Assembly (NCBI RefSeq): GCF_036320965.1
Contig: NC_092270.1
Span: forward strand, 23,779,593-23,843,592
Source of the DNA: Panulirus ornatus
Taxonomy: Eukaryota; Arthropoda; Malacostraca; Decapoda; Palinuridae
DNA length: 64,000 nt
Reading direction: 5' to 3'
The notes below the pieces were generated by a model. That model had not been told where the DNA came from, ran no database searches, and was given only the letters and a program-made list of their open reading frames with translations. Below, piece by piece: positions 40,716-52,876 of this stretch. The stretch's first letter is position 1, and the number at the start of each line of letters is the position of its first letter. A program made the position numbers and the translations under genes.

Positions 40716-40789
40716 TAGAAGTGCTTATTCATCAAGTGACTGTCACAGTACCCATATGTTGTTATCATCAAGACCTATGCTACCCCCAG
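40716..40789 (+). other. Short sequence between transposon fragment and UGT start codon
   Basis: About 75 bases of non-repetitive sequence lead to the start codon with no in-frame stop after 40,682. The last bases, CTACCCCCAG directly before ATG, would also fit a weak 3' splice acceptor, so coding exon 1 could be preceded by an unseen 5' untranslated exon. No TATA box or initiator stands out. Confidence 0.35.
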
Positions 40790-40963
40790 ATGAAAGTGAC
40801 GACTCTCTGTGTCTTGGTATCGGCGCTAGCTGGGGGCATCGCGGGGGAGCTGGCAACCCCCGACAGATCCTACCAGATCCTTATGCTTCTCCCCGTCTCA
40901 ACCAAAAGCCACAGGAACATCTTCATGTCCCTCGCCGAGGCTCTGGCTGACCGTGGACACAAG
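40790..40963 (+). CDS. UDP-glycosyltransferase (UGT, GT1 family), first coding exon only
   Basis: The exon encodes 58 residues of the N-terminal acceptor-binding domain of a membrane-anchored UGT. This family transfers a sugar from a UDP-sugar to small lipophilic molecules in the ER lumen (detoxification, hormone or pigment conjugation). Residues 1-19 look like a signal peptide: a basic N-terminus, a hydrophobic core TTLCVLVSALAGGIAG, then mature sequence near residue 20. Residues 28-37 (YQILMLLPVS) form the first beta strand. SH at 40-41 places a histidine where the catalytic base sits in the family. FMSLAEALADRGHK matches the following helix and RGH turn. ATG at 40,790 is preferred to the in-frame ATG at 40,682 because it starts the signal peptide; the upstream codons lie in transposon-derived sequence. 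The exon ends in AAG before a GTAAGC donor, phase 0. The rest of a roughly 500-residue protein (sugar-nucleotide domain, C-terminal membrane helix) is not in the window. The copy could be an orphan first exon. Confidence 0.85.
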
Positions 40964-40969
40964 GTAAGC
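40964..40969 (+). other. 5' splice donor of the UGT exon
   Basis: AAG followed by GTAAGC is a near-consensus U2-type donor, directly after the conserved RGHK residues. Reading through it would give a short non-conserved tail and a stop at 40,997-40,999. The family's sequence normally continues into a beta strand after this point, which supports splicing here. Confidence 0.75.
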
Positions 40970-41009
40970 GTGCAGGTGATCATAGAAAGTCCCAAATGAC
41001 TTTTCTCCG

Positions 41010-42495
41010 TTTGTGACCCCTTGCTTATTATGATCAATCTTCTGTGAATCCTACCTGATTGTAAATATCTTCTGTGAATCCTACCTGACTGTGAATAATC
41101 TTCTGTGAATCCTACCTGATTGTGAATAATCTTAAGTGAATCCTACCTGATTGTAAATAATCTTCTGTGATCCTACCTGATTGTAAATGATATTCTGTGA
41201 ATCATACCTCACTGTAAATAATCATCTATGAGTCCTCCCTGATTGTAAATAATCTTCTGTGAATCTTTCCTGATTGTGAATAATCTTCTGTGATTCCTAC
41301 CCAATTGTTGATATCTTCTGTGAATCCTACCTGGTTGTAAATAATCTGTGAATCCTACCTGACTGTAAATAATCTCTGATTCCTACCTGATTGTAGATAA
41401 TCTTCATTGATTTCTAACAGATTTTACATAATCTTCTGTGATTTCTACATGATTGTAGATAATCTGTGAATCCTACCTGATTGTAAGTAATCATCTGTGA
41501 ATCCTGCCTGATTGTAAATAATCTTGTGTGATTCCTACCTGATTGTGAATAATCTGTGAATCATGTCTGGTTGTAAATCATCTGATTGTACATAATCTTC
41601 TGTGATTTCTACCTGATTGTATATAATCTGTGAATCCTACCTGATTGTAAGTAATCTTCTGTGAATCCAACCTGATTGTAAGTAATCTTCTGTTAATCAT
41701 ACCTGACTGTAAATAATCTTCTTTGAATCCTTTCTGATTGTAAATAATCTTTTATAATTCCTACCTGATTGTAAAAAAAAAATCTGTGAATCCTACCTGA
41801 ATGTAAGTAATCTTCTGTGATTCCTACTTGATTGTAATCCTACTTGATTGGAAATAATCTGTGATTCCTATCTGATTGTGAACAATCTAATGTGATTCCT
41901 ACCTGATTGCAAATGATCTTCTGTGATTCTTACCTGATTGTAAATGATTTGAATAATATCATCTGATTCCAATCTGATTGCAAATAATCTTCTGTGATTC
42001 CTACTTGATTGTAGATAATCTGTGAATCCAACCTGATTGTAAATAATCTTCTGTGAATCATACCTGACTGTAAATAATCTTCTTTGAATCCTTTCTGATT
42101 GTAAATAATCTTTTATAATTCCTACCTGATTGTATAAAAAAAATCTGTGAATCCTACCTGAATGTAAGTAATCTTCTGTGATTCCTACCTGATTGTAATC
42201 CTACTTGATTGGAAATAATCTGTGATTCCTATCTGATTGTGAACAATCTAATGTGATTCCTACCTGATTGCAAATAATCTTCTGTGATTCCTCCCTGATT
42301 GTAAATGATTTGAATAATATCATCTGATTCCAATCTGATTGCAAATAATCTTCTGTGATTCCTACTTGATTGTAGATAATCTGTGAATCCTACCTAATTG
42401 TAAGTAATCTTCTGTGAATCCTGCCTGATTGTAAATAATCTTGTGTGATTCCTACCTGATTGTAAATAATCTTGTGCAATTCCTATCCGATTGTA
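41010..42495. repeat. 31-bp minisatellite array, subfamily A
   Basis: Units of about 31 bp run head to tail. Typical segments are CTGATTGTAAATAATC followed by TTCTGTGAATCCTAC. Many units are shortened. The first recognisable unit (TTTGTGACCCCTTGC and following) starts only about 45 bp after the UGT donor. Subfamily A differs from the units beyond 43.2 kb at a consistent set of positions (TGTAAATAATCTTC versus TATGAGCAATCCTG), but the two align over all 31 positions and are one family. Frequent TGA, TAA and TAG keep it free of long reading frames. Confidence 0.93.
41661..42389. repeat. Direct duplication of about 361 bp inside the 31-bp array
   Basis: The segment starting GTGAATCCAACCTGATTG at 41,661 repeats at 42,022 (offset 361). 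Private features are kept, such as an A run after GATTGTA, TGATTTGAATAATATC and TAATCCTACTTGATTGG. The copies overlap slightly at the join. They differ at few positions, including the length of the A run, so this duplication is younger than the divergence of neighbouring monomers. Confidence 0.85.
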
Positions 42496-42504
42496 AAAAA
42501 AAAC

Positions 42505-43178
42505 ACTGGTCTAAGTGATTTTAAAGGTCAAGAATATGTTTGCTGTTCTGAGATCAGTTTCTTATGCTGATTCCGAAAAACACATGCATTTTTCTCAATG
42601 AGGTCAAATTTTCAAAAGAAATCACCTTCAAAAATGTTCATTTCCAGCTTTATTGGCAGAGTCGATTCATCTAGTGGAATAATGTAGCTGCTATATACAT
42701 ACTGGCCTTGCAGGTTGTTCTTATAGATCAAAAGAAAGATACAGAATACGAAAATTGGATAATCAGGGATGAATGGCCTCTTAAAGCTTGTGCCTGGCAG
42801 ACACCACACTAGACACCAGCAGAAGTCGGCCAGGACATCGGCCTTGATAGCGGTCTCGACGGTCTATATCACCTTTATATAGATATAGCAGAATCTGTCA
42901 GGGTGGTTCTAACATCGATTCATTGAAGTATCAAATTTAGATTTGATATGAAAAAAATGGGTTATTTCAAAGGCACTCGTGACAAGACAAAAGCATCATT
43001 CATAAAGGCCAGTTCAGTAATACCAATCGAGATATATCAGTACTTTTTCAAATTCAGCATATCTAAAAAAAAACTCAACTGATTAAGAAAAATTGGGTTT
43101 ATTCTTGAATTCAGCATACAAAACTTATCATAACTCACTAGAAAATACTTTGACCTTTGAAAAAACATTTCTGAAACG
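42505..43178. mobile_element. Element with imperfect terminal inverted repeats (MITE-like)
   Basis: About 675 bp of non-satellite sequence splits the 31-bp array. Its ends are inverted repeats. AAAGGTCAA at 42,523-42,531 matches the reverse complement of 43,150-43,158. TATGCTGA at 42,563-42,570 matches 43,111-43,118 at exactly the same spacing. ATTTTTCTCAATGAG near 42,588 pairs with the complement of 43,079-43,093, again in register. The inverted repeats are thus at least 80 bp and perhaps 110 bp long, imperfect. The interior has no transposase frame; the 65-codon minus-strand frame at 42,612-42,809 resembles nothing I know. This fits a non-autonomous DNA transposon. I could not define a target-site duplication, because the left flank is an A run. 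Confidence 0.65.
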
Positions 43179-43184
43179 CAGGCC

Positions 43185-46100
43185 TGTGAAATATTCTGTG
43201 ATTCCTAACTAATTGTAAATAATTTTCTGTGAATCCTACTTGATTGTAAATAATCTGTGGATCCTACATGAGTGCAAATAATTCAATATGATTCTTACCT
43301 GATTGTGAATAATCTTCTGTGAATCTTACCTAATTGTAGATAATCCTGAGACTCCTAACTAATTTTGAGTAACCCTCTGAGACTCCGACTTGATTATGAG
43401 TAACCCTGTCTGACTCCTACTTGATTGTAGGCAATCTGGTGTGACTCCTATTTTAGGAACAATCTTGTGTGACCCCTACTTGATTATGAGCAATCCTGTG
43501 TGAATCACACTTTATCATAAGTAATCGAGTGTGACTCCTACGTGATTATGAGCAATCCCGTGGGATTCCTACTTGACTATGAGCACTCCTGTGTGACACC
43601 TACTTGATTATGAATAATCCTGTCTGACTCTTACCTGATTATGAGTAATCCTGTGTGAATCCTACTTGATTATGAGCAATTTTGTGTGACTCCTATTTGA
43701 TTATGAGAAATACTGTCTGATTCCTACTTCATTAAGAGTAATCCTGTGTAACTCCTACTTGATCATGAGTAAGCCTGTATGACTCCTACTTAATTATGAG
43801 TAATCCTGTGTAACTCCTACTTGATTATGAGCAATCCTGTATTACTCCTATTTGATTATGAGCAATCCTGTGTGATTCCTTCTTGACTATGAGCAATCCT
43901 GTGTGACGCCTACTTGATTATAAATAATCCTGTGTGACTCTTACCAGATTAGGAGTAATCTTGTGTAAATCCTACTTGATTATGAGCAATCCTGTGTGAC
44001 TCCTACTTGATTATAAGTAATCCTGTGTGACTCCGACTTGATTATGAGCAATCCTGTGTAACTCATACTTAATTTTGAATAATCCCTTGTGAATCCTACT
44101 TGATTATGAGCAATCCTGAGTGACTCCTACTTGATTATGAGCAATTTTGTGTGCCTCCTATTTGATTATGAGTAACACTATCTGATTCCTGATTTATTAA
44201 GAGTAATCCTGTGTAACTCCTACTTGATCATGAGTAATCCTGTGTGACTCCTTAATTATGAGTAATCAATCCTGTGTAACTCCTACTTGATTATGAACAG
44301 TCCTGTGTTACTCCTATTTGATTATGAGCAATCCTGTGTGACTCCTACTTGATTATGAGCATTCCTGTGTGACTCCAATTTACTTATGAGCAATACAGTG
44401 TGACTCCTACGTGATCATGAACAATCCTGTGTGACTCCTACTTGATTATGGGCAATCCTCTGCGAATCCTACTTGATTATGGGCAATTCTGTGTGACTCC
44501 TACTTGATTACGAGAAATCCTGTGTGACTCCTACTTGATTATGAGCAATCCTGTGTGACTCCTACTTGATTAAGAGTAATCCTCTGAAACTCCTACTTGA
44601 GTATGAGCAATCATGTGCAACTCCCACTTGACTATGAGCAAAACCTGTGTGAATCCTTCTTCATTAGGAGTAATCTTGTGAGACTCGTACTTGATTATGA
44701 GTAATCGTGTGTGACTCCTACTTCATTATTAGCAATCTTGTGTGGTTCCTACTTTATTATGAGGAATCCTGTGTGACTCCTTCTTGATTATGAGCAATCT
44801 CATGGGACTCTTACTTGATTATTAGCAATCCTGTGTGACTCCTACTTGATTATGAGCAATCTTGTGTGACTACTACTTGATTATGAAACATCCTGTGTGA
44901 CTACTACTTGAATATGAGTAATCCTTTATTACTCTTACTTGATTATGAACAATCTTGTGTGACTCCTACTTGATTATGAACAATCCTGCGTGATTTCTAC
45001 TTGATTATGAACAATCCTGTGTGACTTCTATCTAATAATGAAGCATCTTTTGTGACTCCTACTTGATTATGAACAATCCTGCGATATTTCCACTTGATTA
45101 TGAACAATCCTGTGTGACTTCTATCTAATTATGAAGCATCTTTTGTGACTCCTACTTGATTATGATCTATCCTATTTGACTCTTACTTGATTGTGAGTAT
45201 TCCCGTGTAAGCTCTACTTGATTATAAGTAATCCTGTGTGACTCCTACTTGATTATGAGCAATCTTGTGTGACTCCTGCTTGATTATGAGCAATAATGTG
45301 TGACGCCTACTTCATTATGAACATTCTTTTGTGACTCCTACTTGATTATGAGTAATACTGTGTGAAAACTACTTGATTTTGAGTAATCCTGTGTGACTCC
45401 TACTTGATTATGACCAATCCTGTGTGACACTTAATTGATAATGAGTAATCCTGTGTGACTCCTACTTGATTATGAGCAATCCTATGTGACTCTTACTTGA
45501 TTATACTTAATCCTTTATGACTCCTACTTGATTATGAACAATCTTTTGTGACTCTTATTTGATTCTGAGGATTCCTGTTTGATTCCTACTTGATTATACG
45601 TAATCCTCTGTGACTCTTACTTGGTTAAGAGCGATCCTATGTGACTTCAACTTGATCATGAGCAATCCTCTGTGACACCTACTTGTGTATGTGGAATCCT
45701 GTGTGAATACTACTTGATTATGAGTATTTCTGTGTGACTCCTGCTTTATTATGAGCAATTCTGTGTGACTCCTACTTGTTTATGAGTAACACTGTGTGAT
45801 TCCTGCTGATTATGAACAATCTTCTGTGTTTCCTACTTGATTATGAGTAATCCTGTTTGACTACTACTTGATTATGAGTAATCCTGTGTGACTCCTAATT
45901 GATTATAATGAATCAAGTGTAACTCCTACTTTACTATGAGTAACCCTGTGCGACTGTTACTTGATTTTGAGCAATACTCTGTGACTCCTACTTGATTATG
46001 AGCTATCTTGTGTGACTCCTCCTTGATTATGAGCAATGCTGTATAAACATACTTGATTATGAGTAATCCTGTGCGTCTGCTACTTGATTCTGAGTATTCC

Positions 46101-49100
46101 TGTATGACTCCTACTTGATTATAAGGAATCCTATGCGACTCCTACTTGATTATGAGTAATCCTGTATGACTCTTATTTGATTATGAGCAAGCCTGTGTGA
46201 CTCCTACTTGATTATGAGCAATCCTGTATGACTCCTACTTGATTATGAGCAATCCTGGTTGATTCCTACTGGATTATAAGTAATCCTCTGTGACTCCTAC
46301 TTGATTATGCAATCCCGTGTGAATCCTACTTGCTTATGACCAACCCCGTGTGACTCCTATTTGGTTATGAGTAATTCTGTATGACTCCTGTTTGATTATG
46401 AGCAATCCTGATTGATTCCTACTTGACTATAAGTAATCCTCTATGATTCCTACTTGATTATGAGCAATCCCGTGTGAAACCTACTTGCTTATTAACAACC
46501 CTGTGTGACTCCTATTTGATTATGAGTAATGCTGTGTGATTCCTATTGATTATGAGTAAAGTTGTGGAACTCCTACTTGATTATGAATAATCCTGTGTGA
46601 CTCCTACCTGATTATGAGCAATCCTGTTTGACTCCTTCTTGATCATGAGCAATCCTGTGTGACTCCTACTTGATTATGAGCAATTCTGTGTGACTCCCAC
46701 TTGATTATGGGCAATCCTGTGTGACTCCTACGTGATTATGAACAATCCTGTGTGATTCCTACTTGAATATGAGAATTCCTCTGTAAATCCTATTTGATTT
46801 TGAGGAATATTGTGTGACTCCTACTTGAGTATGAGCAATCCTGTGTGAAACCTACTTGATTATGTGGAATCCTGTGAGATTACTACTTGATTATGAGCAA
46901 TCCTGTGGCACTCCTAATTGATTATAAGCAATCCCCTTTGACTCCTACTAGTTTATAAGCAACACTGTGTGACACCCATCTGATCATGAGCAATCCTGTT
47001 TGCCTCTACTTGATTATGAGAAATCCTGTTTGACTGATACTCAATTATGAGTACTCCTTTGTGACTTCTACTTGATTTTAAGGAATCGTGTGTGACTCTT
47101 CCTTGATTATGAGAAATCCTGTGTGACTCCTACTTGATTATAAGTAATCGTGTCTGACACTTACTTGATAATGAGTAATCCTGTGTGATTCCTATTTGAT
47201 TATGAACAATCCTGTGTGACTCCTACTTTATCATACGTAATCCTCTTAGACTTCTACTTGATTATGAGCAATCATGTGTGACTACTACTTGATTATGAGC
47301 AATCCTCTGTGACTCCTGTTTGATTATGAGTAAAATTGTGTGATTCCTACTTGATCACGAGTAACCCTGTGTAACTCTTACTTGATTATAAGTAATCCTG
47401 TGTGGGTCCTACTTCACTATGAGTAATCAAGTGTGAATCCCTCTTGATCACGAGCAATCCTGTGTGACTCTTAACTGATTATGCGCAATCCCGTGTAACT
47501 CCAACGTGATTATGAGCAATCCTGTGTGACTCCTATTTGGTTATGAGACATCTTGTGTGACTCCAACATGATTACGAGTAATCCCGTGTGACTTCTATTT
47601 GATTCTGAGCAATCCTTTGTGACTCATACTTGATCAAGAGTAATCCTGTGTGACTCCTACTTGATTCTGAGCAGTCTTATCGGACTCGTACATGATTATG
47701 AGCAATCCTGTGTATCTCCTACTTGATTATGAGTAATTCTGTGTCATTCCTACTTGATTAGGTGTGATCCTGTGTGATTCCTAATTGATTCTGAGCAATC
47801 CTGTGTGACTCCTACTTGATTATAAGCAATCCTGTGTGACTCCTAGTTGATTATGAGAAATTCTGTTTGACACCTACTTGATTATGAACAATCCTGTGTA
47901 ACTCCTATTTGACTATGAGCAATCCTGTGTGTCTCCTATTTGATTATTGGCAATCCTGTGTGACAACTACATGATTATGAGTAATCCTCTATGACTCCTA
48001 CTTGATTTTAAGCAATCTTCTGTGACTCCTACTTCATTAAGAGTAATCCTCTGAGACACCTACTTGATTATGAGCAATCATGAGTGACTCCTACTTGACT
48101 ATGAGCAAACCTGTGTGAATCCTACTTCATTATGCGTATTCCTGCGTGACTCGTACTTGATTATTAGCAATCTTGTGTGATTCCTACTTTATTATGAGCA
48201 ATCTTGCGTTTCTCCTAATTTACTATGAGGAATTCTGTGTGACTTCTACTTGATTATGAGCAATCTCGTGGGACTCCCACTCGATTATTAGCAATCCTGT
48301 GTGACTCCTACTTGATTATGAACAATCCTCTGTGACTCCTAACTGATTATGAGTAATCCGGTGTGACCCCTACTTGATTATGAACAATCCTCTGTCACTC
48401 CTACTTGATTATGAACAATCCTGTGTGACTCCTATTTGATTATGAACAATCCTGTGTGACAACTACTTGAATATAAGTAATCCTGTATTACTCTTACTTG
48501 ATTCTGAACAATCTTGTGTGACTCCTACTTGATTATGAGCTATGTTGTGTGACTCCTCCTCGATTATGAACAATGCTGTATAAACCTACTTGATAATGAG
48601 TAATCCTGTGTTTTTACTACTTGATTCTGAGTAATCCTGTGTGACTCCTACTTGATTATAAGGAATCCTATGCGACTCCTACTTGATTATGAGTAATCCT
48701 GTATGACTCTTATTTGATTATGAGCAAGCCTGTGTGACTCCTACTTGATGATGAGTAATTCTGCATGACTCCTATTTCATTATGAACCATCCTGATTGAT
48801 TCCTACTTGATTATAGGTAATCCTCTGTGACTCCTACTTGATTATGCAATCCCGTATGAATCCTACTTGCTTATGACCAACCCTGTGTGACTCCTATTTG
48901 ATTATGAGTAATGCTGTGTGATTCCTACTTGATTATGAGTAAATTTGTGGAACTCCTACCTGGTCATGAAATATCCTGTGTGACTCCTACCTGATTATGA
49001 GTAATCCTGTTTAAATCCTTCTTGATCGTGAGCAATCCTGTGTGGCTCCTACTTGATTATGAACAATCCTGTGTGACTCCTACCTGATCATGAGTAATCC

Positions 49101-51203
49101 TGTATGACTCCTATTTGATTATGAGCAATCCTGATTGATTCCTACTTGATTATAAGTAATCCTCTGTGATTTCTACTTGATTATGAGCAATCCCGTGTGA
49201 ATCCTACTTGCTTATTACCAACCCTGTGTGACTCCTATTTGATTATGAGTAATGCTGTGTGATTCCTACTTGATTATGAATAAATTTGTGGAACTCCTAC
49301 TTGATTATGAATAATCCTGTGTGACTCCTGCCTGATTATGAGTAATCCTGTTTGACTCCTTCTTGATCGTGAGCAATCCTGTGTGACTCCTACTTGATTA
49401 TGAACAATCCTGTGTGACTCCTACTTGATTATTAGTAATCCTGTATGACTCCTATTTGATTATGAACAATCCTGATTGATTCCTACTTGATTATAAGTAA
49501 TCCTCTGTGATTCCTACTTGATTATGAGTAAATTTGTGGAACTCCTGCTTGATTATGAATAATCCTGTGTGACTCCTACCTGATTATGAGTAATCCTGTT
49601 TGACTCCTTCTTGATCATGAGCAATCCTGTGTGACTCCTACTTGATTATGAGCAATTTGTGTGACTCCCACTTGATTATGGGCTGTTCTGTGTGACTCCT
49701 ACGTGATTATGAACAATCCTGTGTGACTCCTACCTGAATATGAGAATTCCTCTGTAAATTCTATTTGATTTTGAGGAATATTGTGTGACTCCTACTTGAG
49801 TATGAGCAATCCTGTGTGACACCTACTTGATTATGTGGAATCCTGTGAGATTACTACTTGATTATGAGCAATCCTGTGGCACTCCTAATTGATTATAAGC
49901 AATCCTCTTTGACTCCTACTAGTTTATAAGCAACACTGTGACTCCCACCTCATTATGAGAAATCCTGTGTGACTCCTACTTGAATATGAGAAATCCTGTT
50001 TGACTACTACTCAATTATGAGTACTCCTCTGTGACTTCTACTTGATTATGAGGAATCCTGTGAGTGATCCTTTGTGACTCCTACTTGATTATTAGCAATC
50101 GTGTCTGACACTTACCTGATAATGAGTAATCCTGTGTGATCCCTATTTGATTATGAACAATCATGCGTGATTCCTACTTTATTATACGTAATCAATCCTC
50201 TTAGACTCCAACTTGATTATGAGTAAATTTGTGGAACTCCTACTTGATTATGAATAATCCTGTTTGACTCCTGCTTGAATAGGAGTAATCCTGTTTGACT
50301 CCTTCTTGATCGTGAGCAATCCTGTGTGACTCCTACTTGATTATGGACAATCCTGTGTAACTCCTACTTGATTATACGTAATCTTGTGTGAGTCTTTCTT
50401 GATTATGAACAAGCTTTTGTGACTCCTACTTGATTATTAGTAATCCTGTGTGATTCATACATCATTATAAGTACTCCTGTGTGTCTCTTACTTGATGATG
50501 AGCAGCCCCGTGTGACTCTTGTTTGAGAATGAGCAATCTTGTGCGATTCCTACTTGATTATGAGTAATCCTGTGTGAGTATTTCTTTATTACGAACAATC
50601 CTGTGTTTCCTTCTTGATTTGAGTAATCCTGTGTGACTTTTATATATTATGATAAATCTTGTGTGACTCCTATTCAATTATGAGTAATCCTTTGTAGCTT
50701 CTACTTCATTATGAGTAATCCTGTGTGACTCATACTTAATTATGAGCAATCTTGTTTGACTCCTACTTCATTATAAGCAATCCTGTGTGACTCGGACTTG
50801 ATTATGATAAATCCTGTTCGACTCCTACTTGATTATATGCAATCCTCTGTGACTCATACTTCATTATGAGCAATCATATGTGACTCTTACTTGATTATGA
50901 GTAATCCTGTGTGACACCTACTAGATTTTGAGGAATTCTCTTTGACCCCTACTTGATTTTGAGCTTTCCTCTGTGACTCCTACTTGATTATGAGTAATAT
51001 TTTAGAACTCCTACTTGATTATGAGCAATCCAGTGTGACTTCTACTTGATTATATGTAATCCTCTGTTAGTTCTACTTGATTATGAGCAATCTTTTGTGA
51101 ATCCTACTTGATTATAAGCTTTCCTCTGTGATTCCTACTTGATTATAAATAATCTTGTAGGACTCCTTCTTGATTATGAGCAATCCTGTGTAACTCCTGT
51201 TTT
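43185..51203. repeat. 31-bp minisatellite array, subfamily B (left part)
   Basis: About 250 head-to-tail units read close to TGATTATGAGCAATCC then TGTGTGACTCCTACT (31 bp), all in one orientation. The first few units near 43,190-43,330 are subfamily A type, so the transposon lies within A, and the A-to-B change occurs at about 43,330-43,450. Larger repeated blocks are present: 45,993 onward matches 48,531 onward (offset about 2,538), and blocks around 48,868 and 49,208 share TTGCTTAT-ACCAACCC at an offset near 340 (11 units). No gene is seen. Confidence 0.95.
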
Positions 51204-52875
51204 ATCATTATATATTTTTATTATACTTTGTCGCTGTCTCCCGGTTTGCGAGGTAGCTCAAGGAAACAGACGAAAGAAATGGCCCAACCCCCCCCCCCAT
51301 ACACATGTATATACATACGTCCACACACGCAAATATACATACCTACACAGCTTTCCATGGTTTACCCCAGACGCTTCACATGCCTTGATTCAATCCACTG
51401 ACAGCACGTCAACCCCGGTATACCACATCGCTCCAATTCACTCTATTCCTTGCCCTCCTTTCACCCTCCTCCATGTTCAGGCCCCTATCACACAAAATCT
51501 TTTTCACTCCATCTTTCCACCTCCAATTTGGTCTCCCTCTTCTTCTCGTTCCCTCCACCTCCGACACATATATCCTCTTGGTCAATCTTTCCTCACTCAT
51601 TCTCTCCATGTGCCCAAACCACTTCAAAACACCCTCTTCTGCTCTCTCAACCACGCTCTTTTTATTTCCACACATCTCTCTTACCCTTACGTTACTCACT
51701 CGATCAAACCACCTCACACCACACATTGTCCTCAAACATCTCATTACCAGTACATCCATCCTCCTGCGCACAACTCTATCCATAGCCCACGCCTCGCAAC
51801 CATACAACACTGTTGGAACCACTATTCCTTCAAACACACCCATTTTTGCTTTCCGAGATAATGTTCTCGACTTCCACACATTCTTCAAGGCCCCCAGAAT
51901 TTTCGCCCCCTCCCCCACCCTATGATCCACTTCCGCTTCCATGGTTCCATCCGCTGCCAGATCCACTCCCAGATATCTAAAACACTTCACTTCCTCCAGT
52001 TTTTCTCCATTCAAACTCACCTCCCAATTGACTTGACCCTCAACCCTACTGTACCTAATAACCTTGTTCATATTCACATTTACTCTTAACTTTCTTCTTC
52101 TACACACTTTACCAACCTCAGTCACCAGCTTCTGCAGTTTCTCACATGAATCAGCCACCAGCGCTGTATCATCAGCGAACAACAACTGACTCACTTCCCA
52201 AGCTCTCTCATCCCCAACAGACTTCATACTTGCCCCCTCTTTCCAAAACTCTTGCATTTACCTCCCTAACAACCCCATCCATAAACAAATTAAACAACCA
52301 TGGAGACATCACACACCCCTACCGCAAACCTACATTCACTGAGAACCAATCACTTTCCTCTCTTCCTACACGTACACATGCCTTACATCCTCGATAAAAA
52401 CTTTTCACTGCTTCTAACAACTTTCCTCCCACACCATATATTCTTAATACCTTCCACAGAGCATCTCTATCAACTCTATCATATGCCTTCTCCAGATCCA
52501 TAAATGCTACATACAAATCCATTTGCTTTTCTAAGTATTTCTCACATACATTCTTCAAAGCAAACACCTGATCCACACATCCTCTACCACTTCTGAAACC
52601 ACACTGCTCTTCCCCAATCTGATGCTCTGTACATGCCTTCACCCTCTCAATGAATACCCTCTAATATAATTTACCAGGAATACTCAACAAACTTATACCT
52701 CTGTAATTTGAGCACTCACTCTTATCCCCTTTGCCTTTGTACAATGGCACTATGCACGCATTTCGCCAATCCTCAGGCACCTCACCATGAGTCATACATA
52801 CATTAAATAACCTTACCAACCAGTCAACAATACAGTCACCCCCTTTTTTAATAGATTCCACTGCAATACCATCCA
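51204..52875 (-). mobile_element. 5'-truncated non-LTR retrotransposon inserted in the 31-bp array
   Basis: On the minus strand the element runs from within the reverse transcriptase domain (near 52,875) to an AT-rich 3' tail ending near 51,204, about 1.67 kb. No endonuclease part is present, as expected for an incomplete target-primed insertion. The flanks carry a candidate target-site duplication: AACTCCTGTTT at 51,192 and AACTCCTTTTT at 52,876, one mismatch in 11. The exact joints are uncertain by about 3 bp. The 3' non-coding part (51,204-51,408) contains a C run and alternating TA/CA tracts. The empty target survives at 54,431-54,480. From memory, the 3' tail resembles a repeat abundant in decapod genomes. 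I cannot assign the clade with confidence. Confidence 0.93.
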
Positions 52876-52876
52876 A
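51409..52876 (-). pseudogene. Reverse transcriptase remnant of the non-LTR element, inactivated
   Basis: Reading the minus strand in order: an N-terminal RT portion with VPLYKGKGD and NYRGISLLS; GFRSGRGCVDQVFAL; the first catalytic aspartate in FMDLEKAYDR (near 52,498); the FADD catalytic box at 52,168-52,179; then a C-terminal region with GRPNWRWKDGVKK ending WSDVVYRG and a stop at 51,409. Three lesions break it: an in-frame TAG at 52,661-52,663, an in-frame TAG at 52,319-52,321 (a CAG-to-TAG change is likely from context), and a frameshift near 52,235 in a G run. The catalytic aspartates are still readable, so decay is recent. The protein would reverse-transcribe element RNA at a nicked target. 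Without its 5' half, and with these stops, it cannot act. Confidence 0.93.

Noticed and set aside
40682..40789. N-terminal extension of the UGT exon from the in-frame ATG at 40,682
   Set aside because: The extra 36 codons lie partly in transposon-derived sequence, and a clear signal peptide starts at 40,790.
42612..42809. Minus-strand frame of 65 codons inside the inverted-repeat element
   Set aside because: Short, no recognisable motif, and too small for a transposase; treated as chance.
51139..52503. Plus-strand frames of 67-240 codons, Pro/Ser/His-rich
   Set aside because: They lie antisense to the reverse transcriptase remnant and its 3' tail and show no domain of their own.
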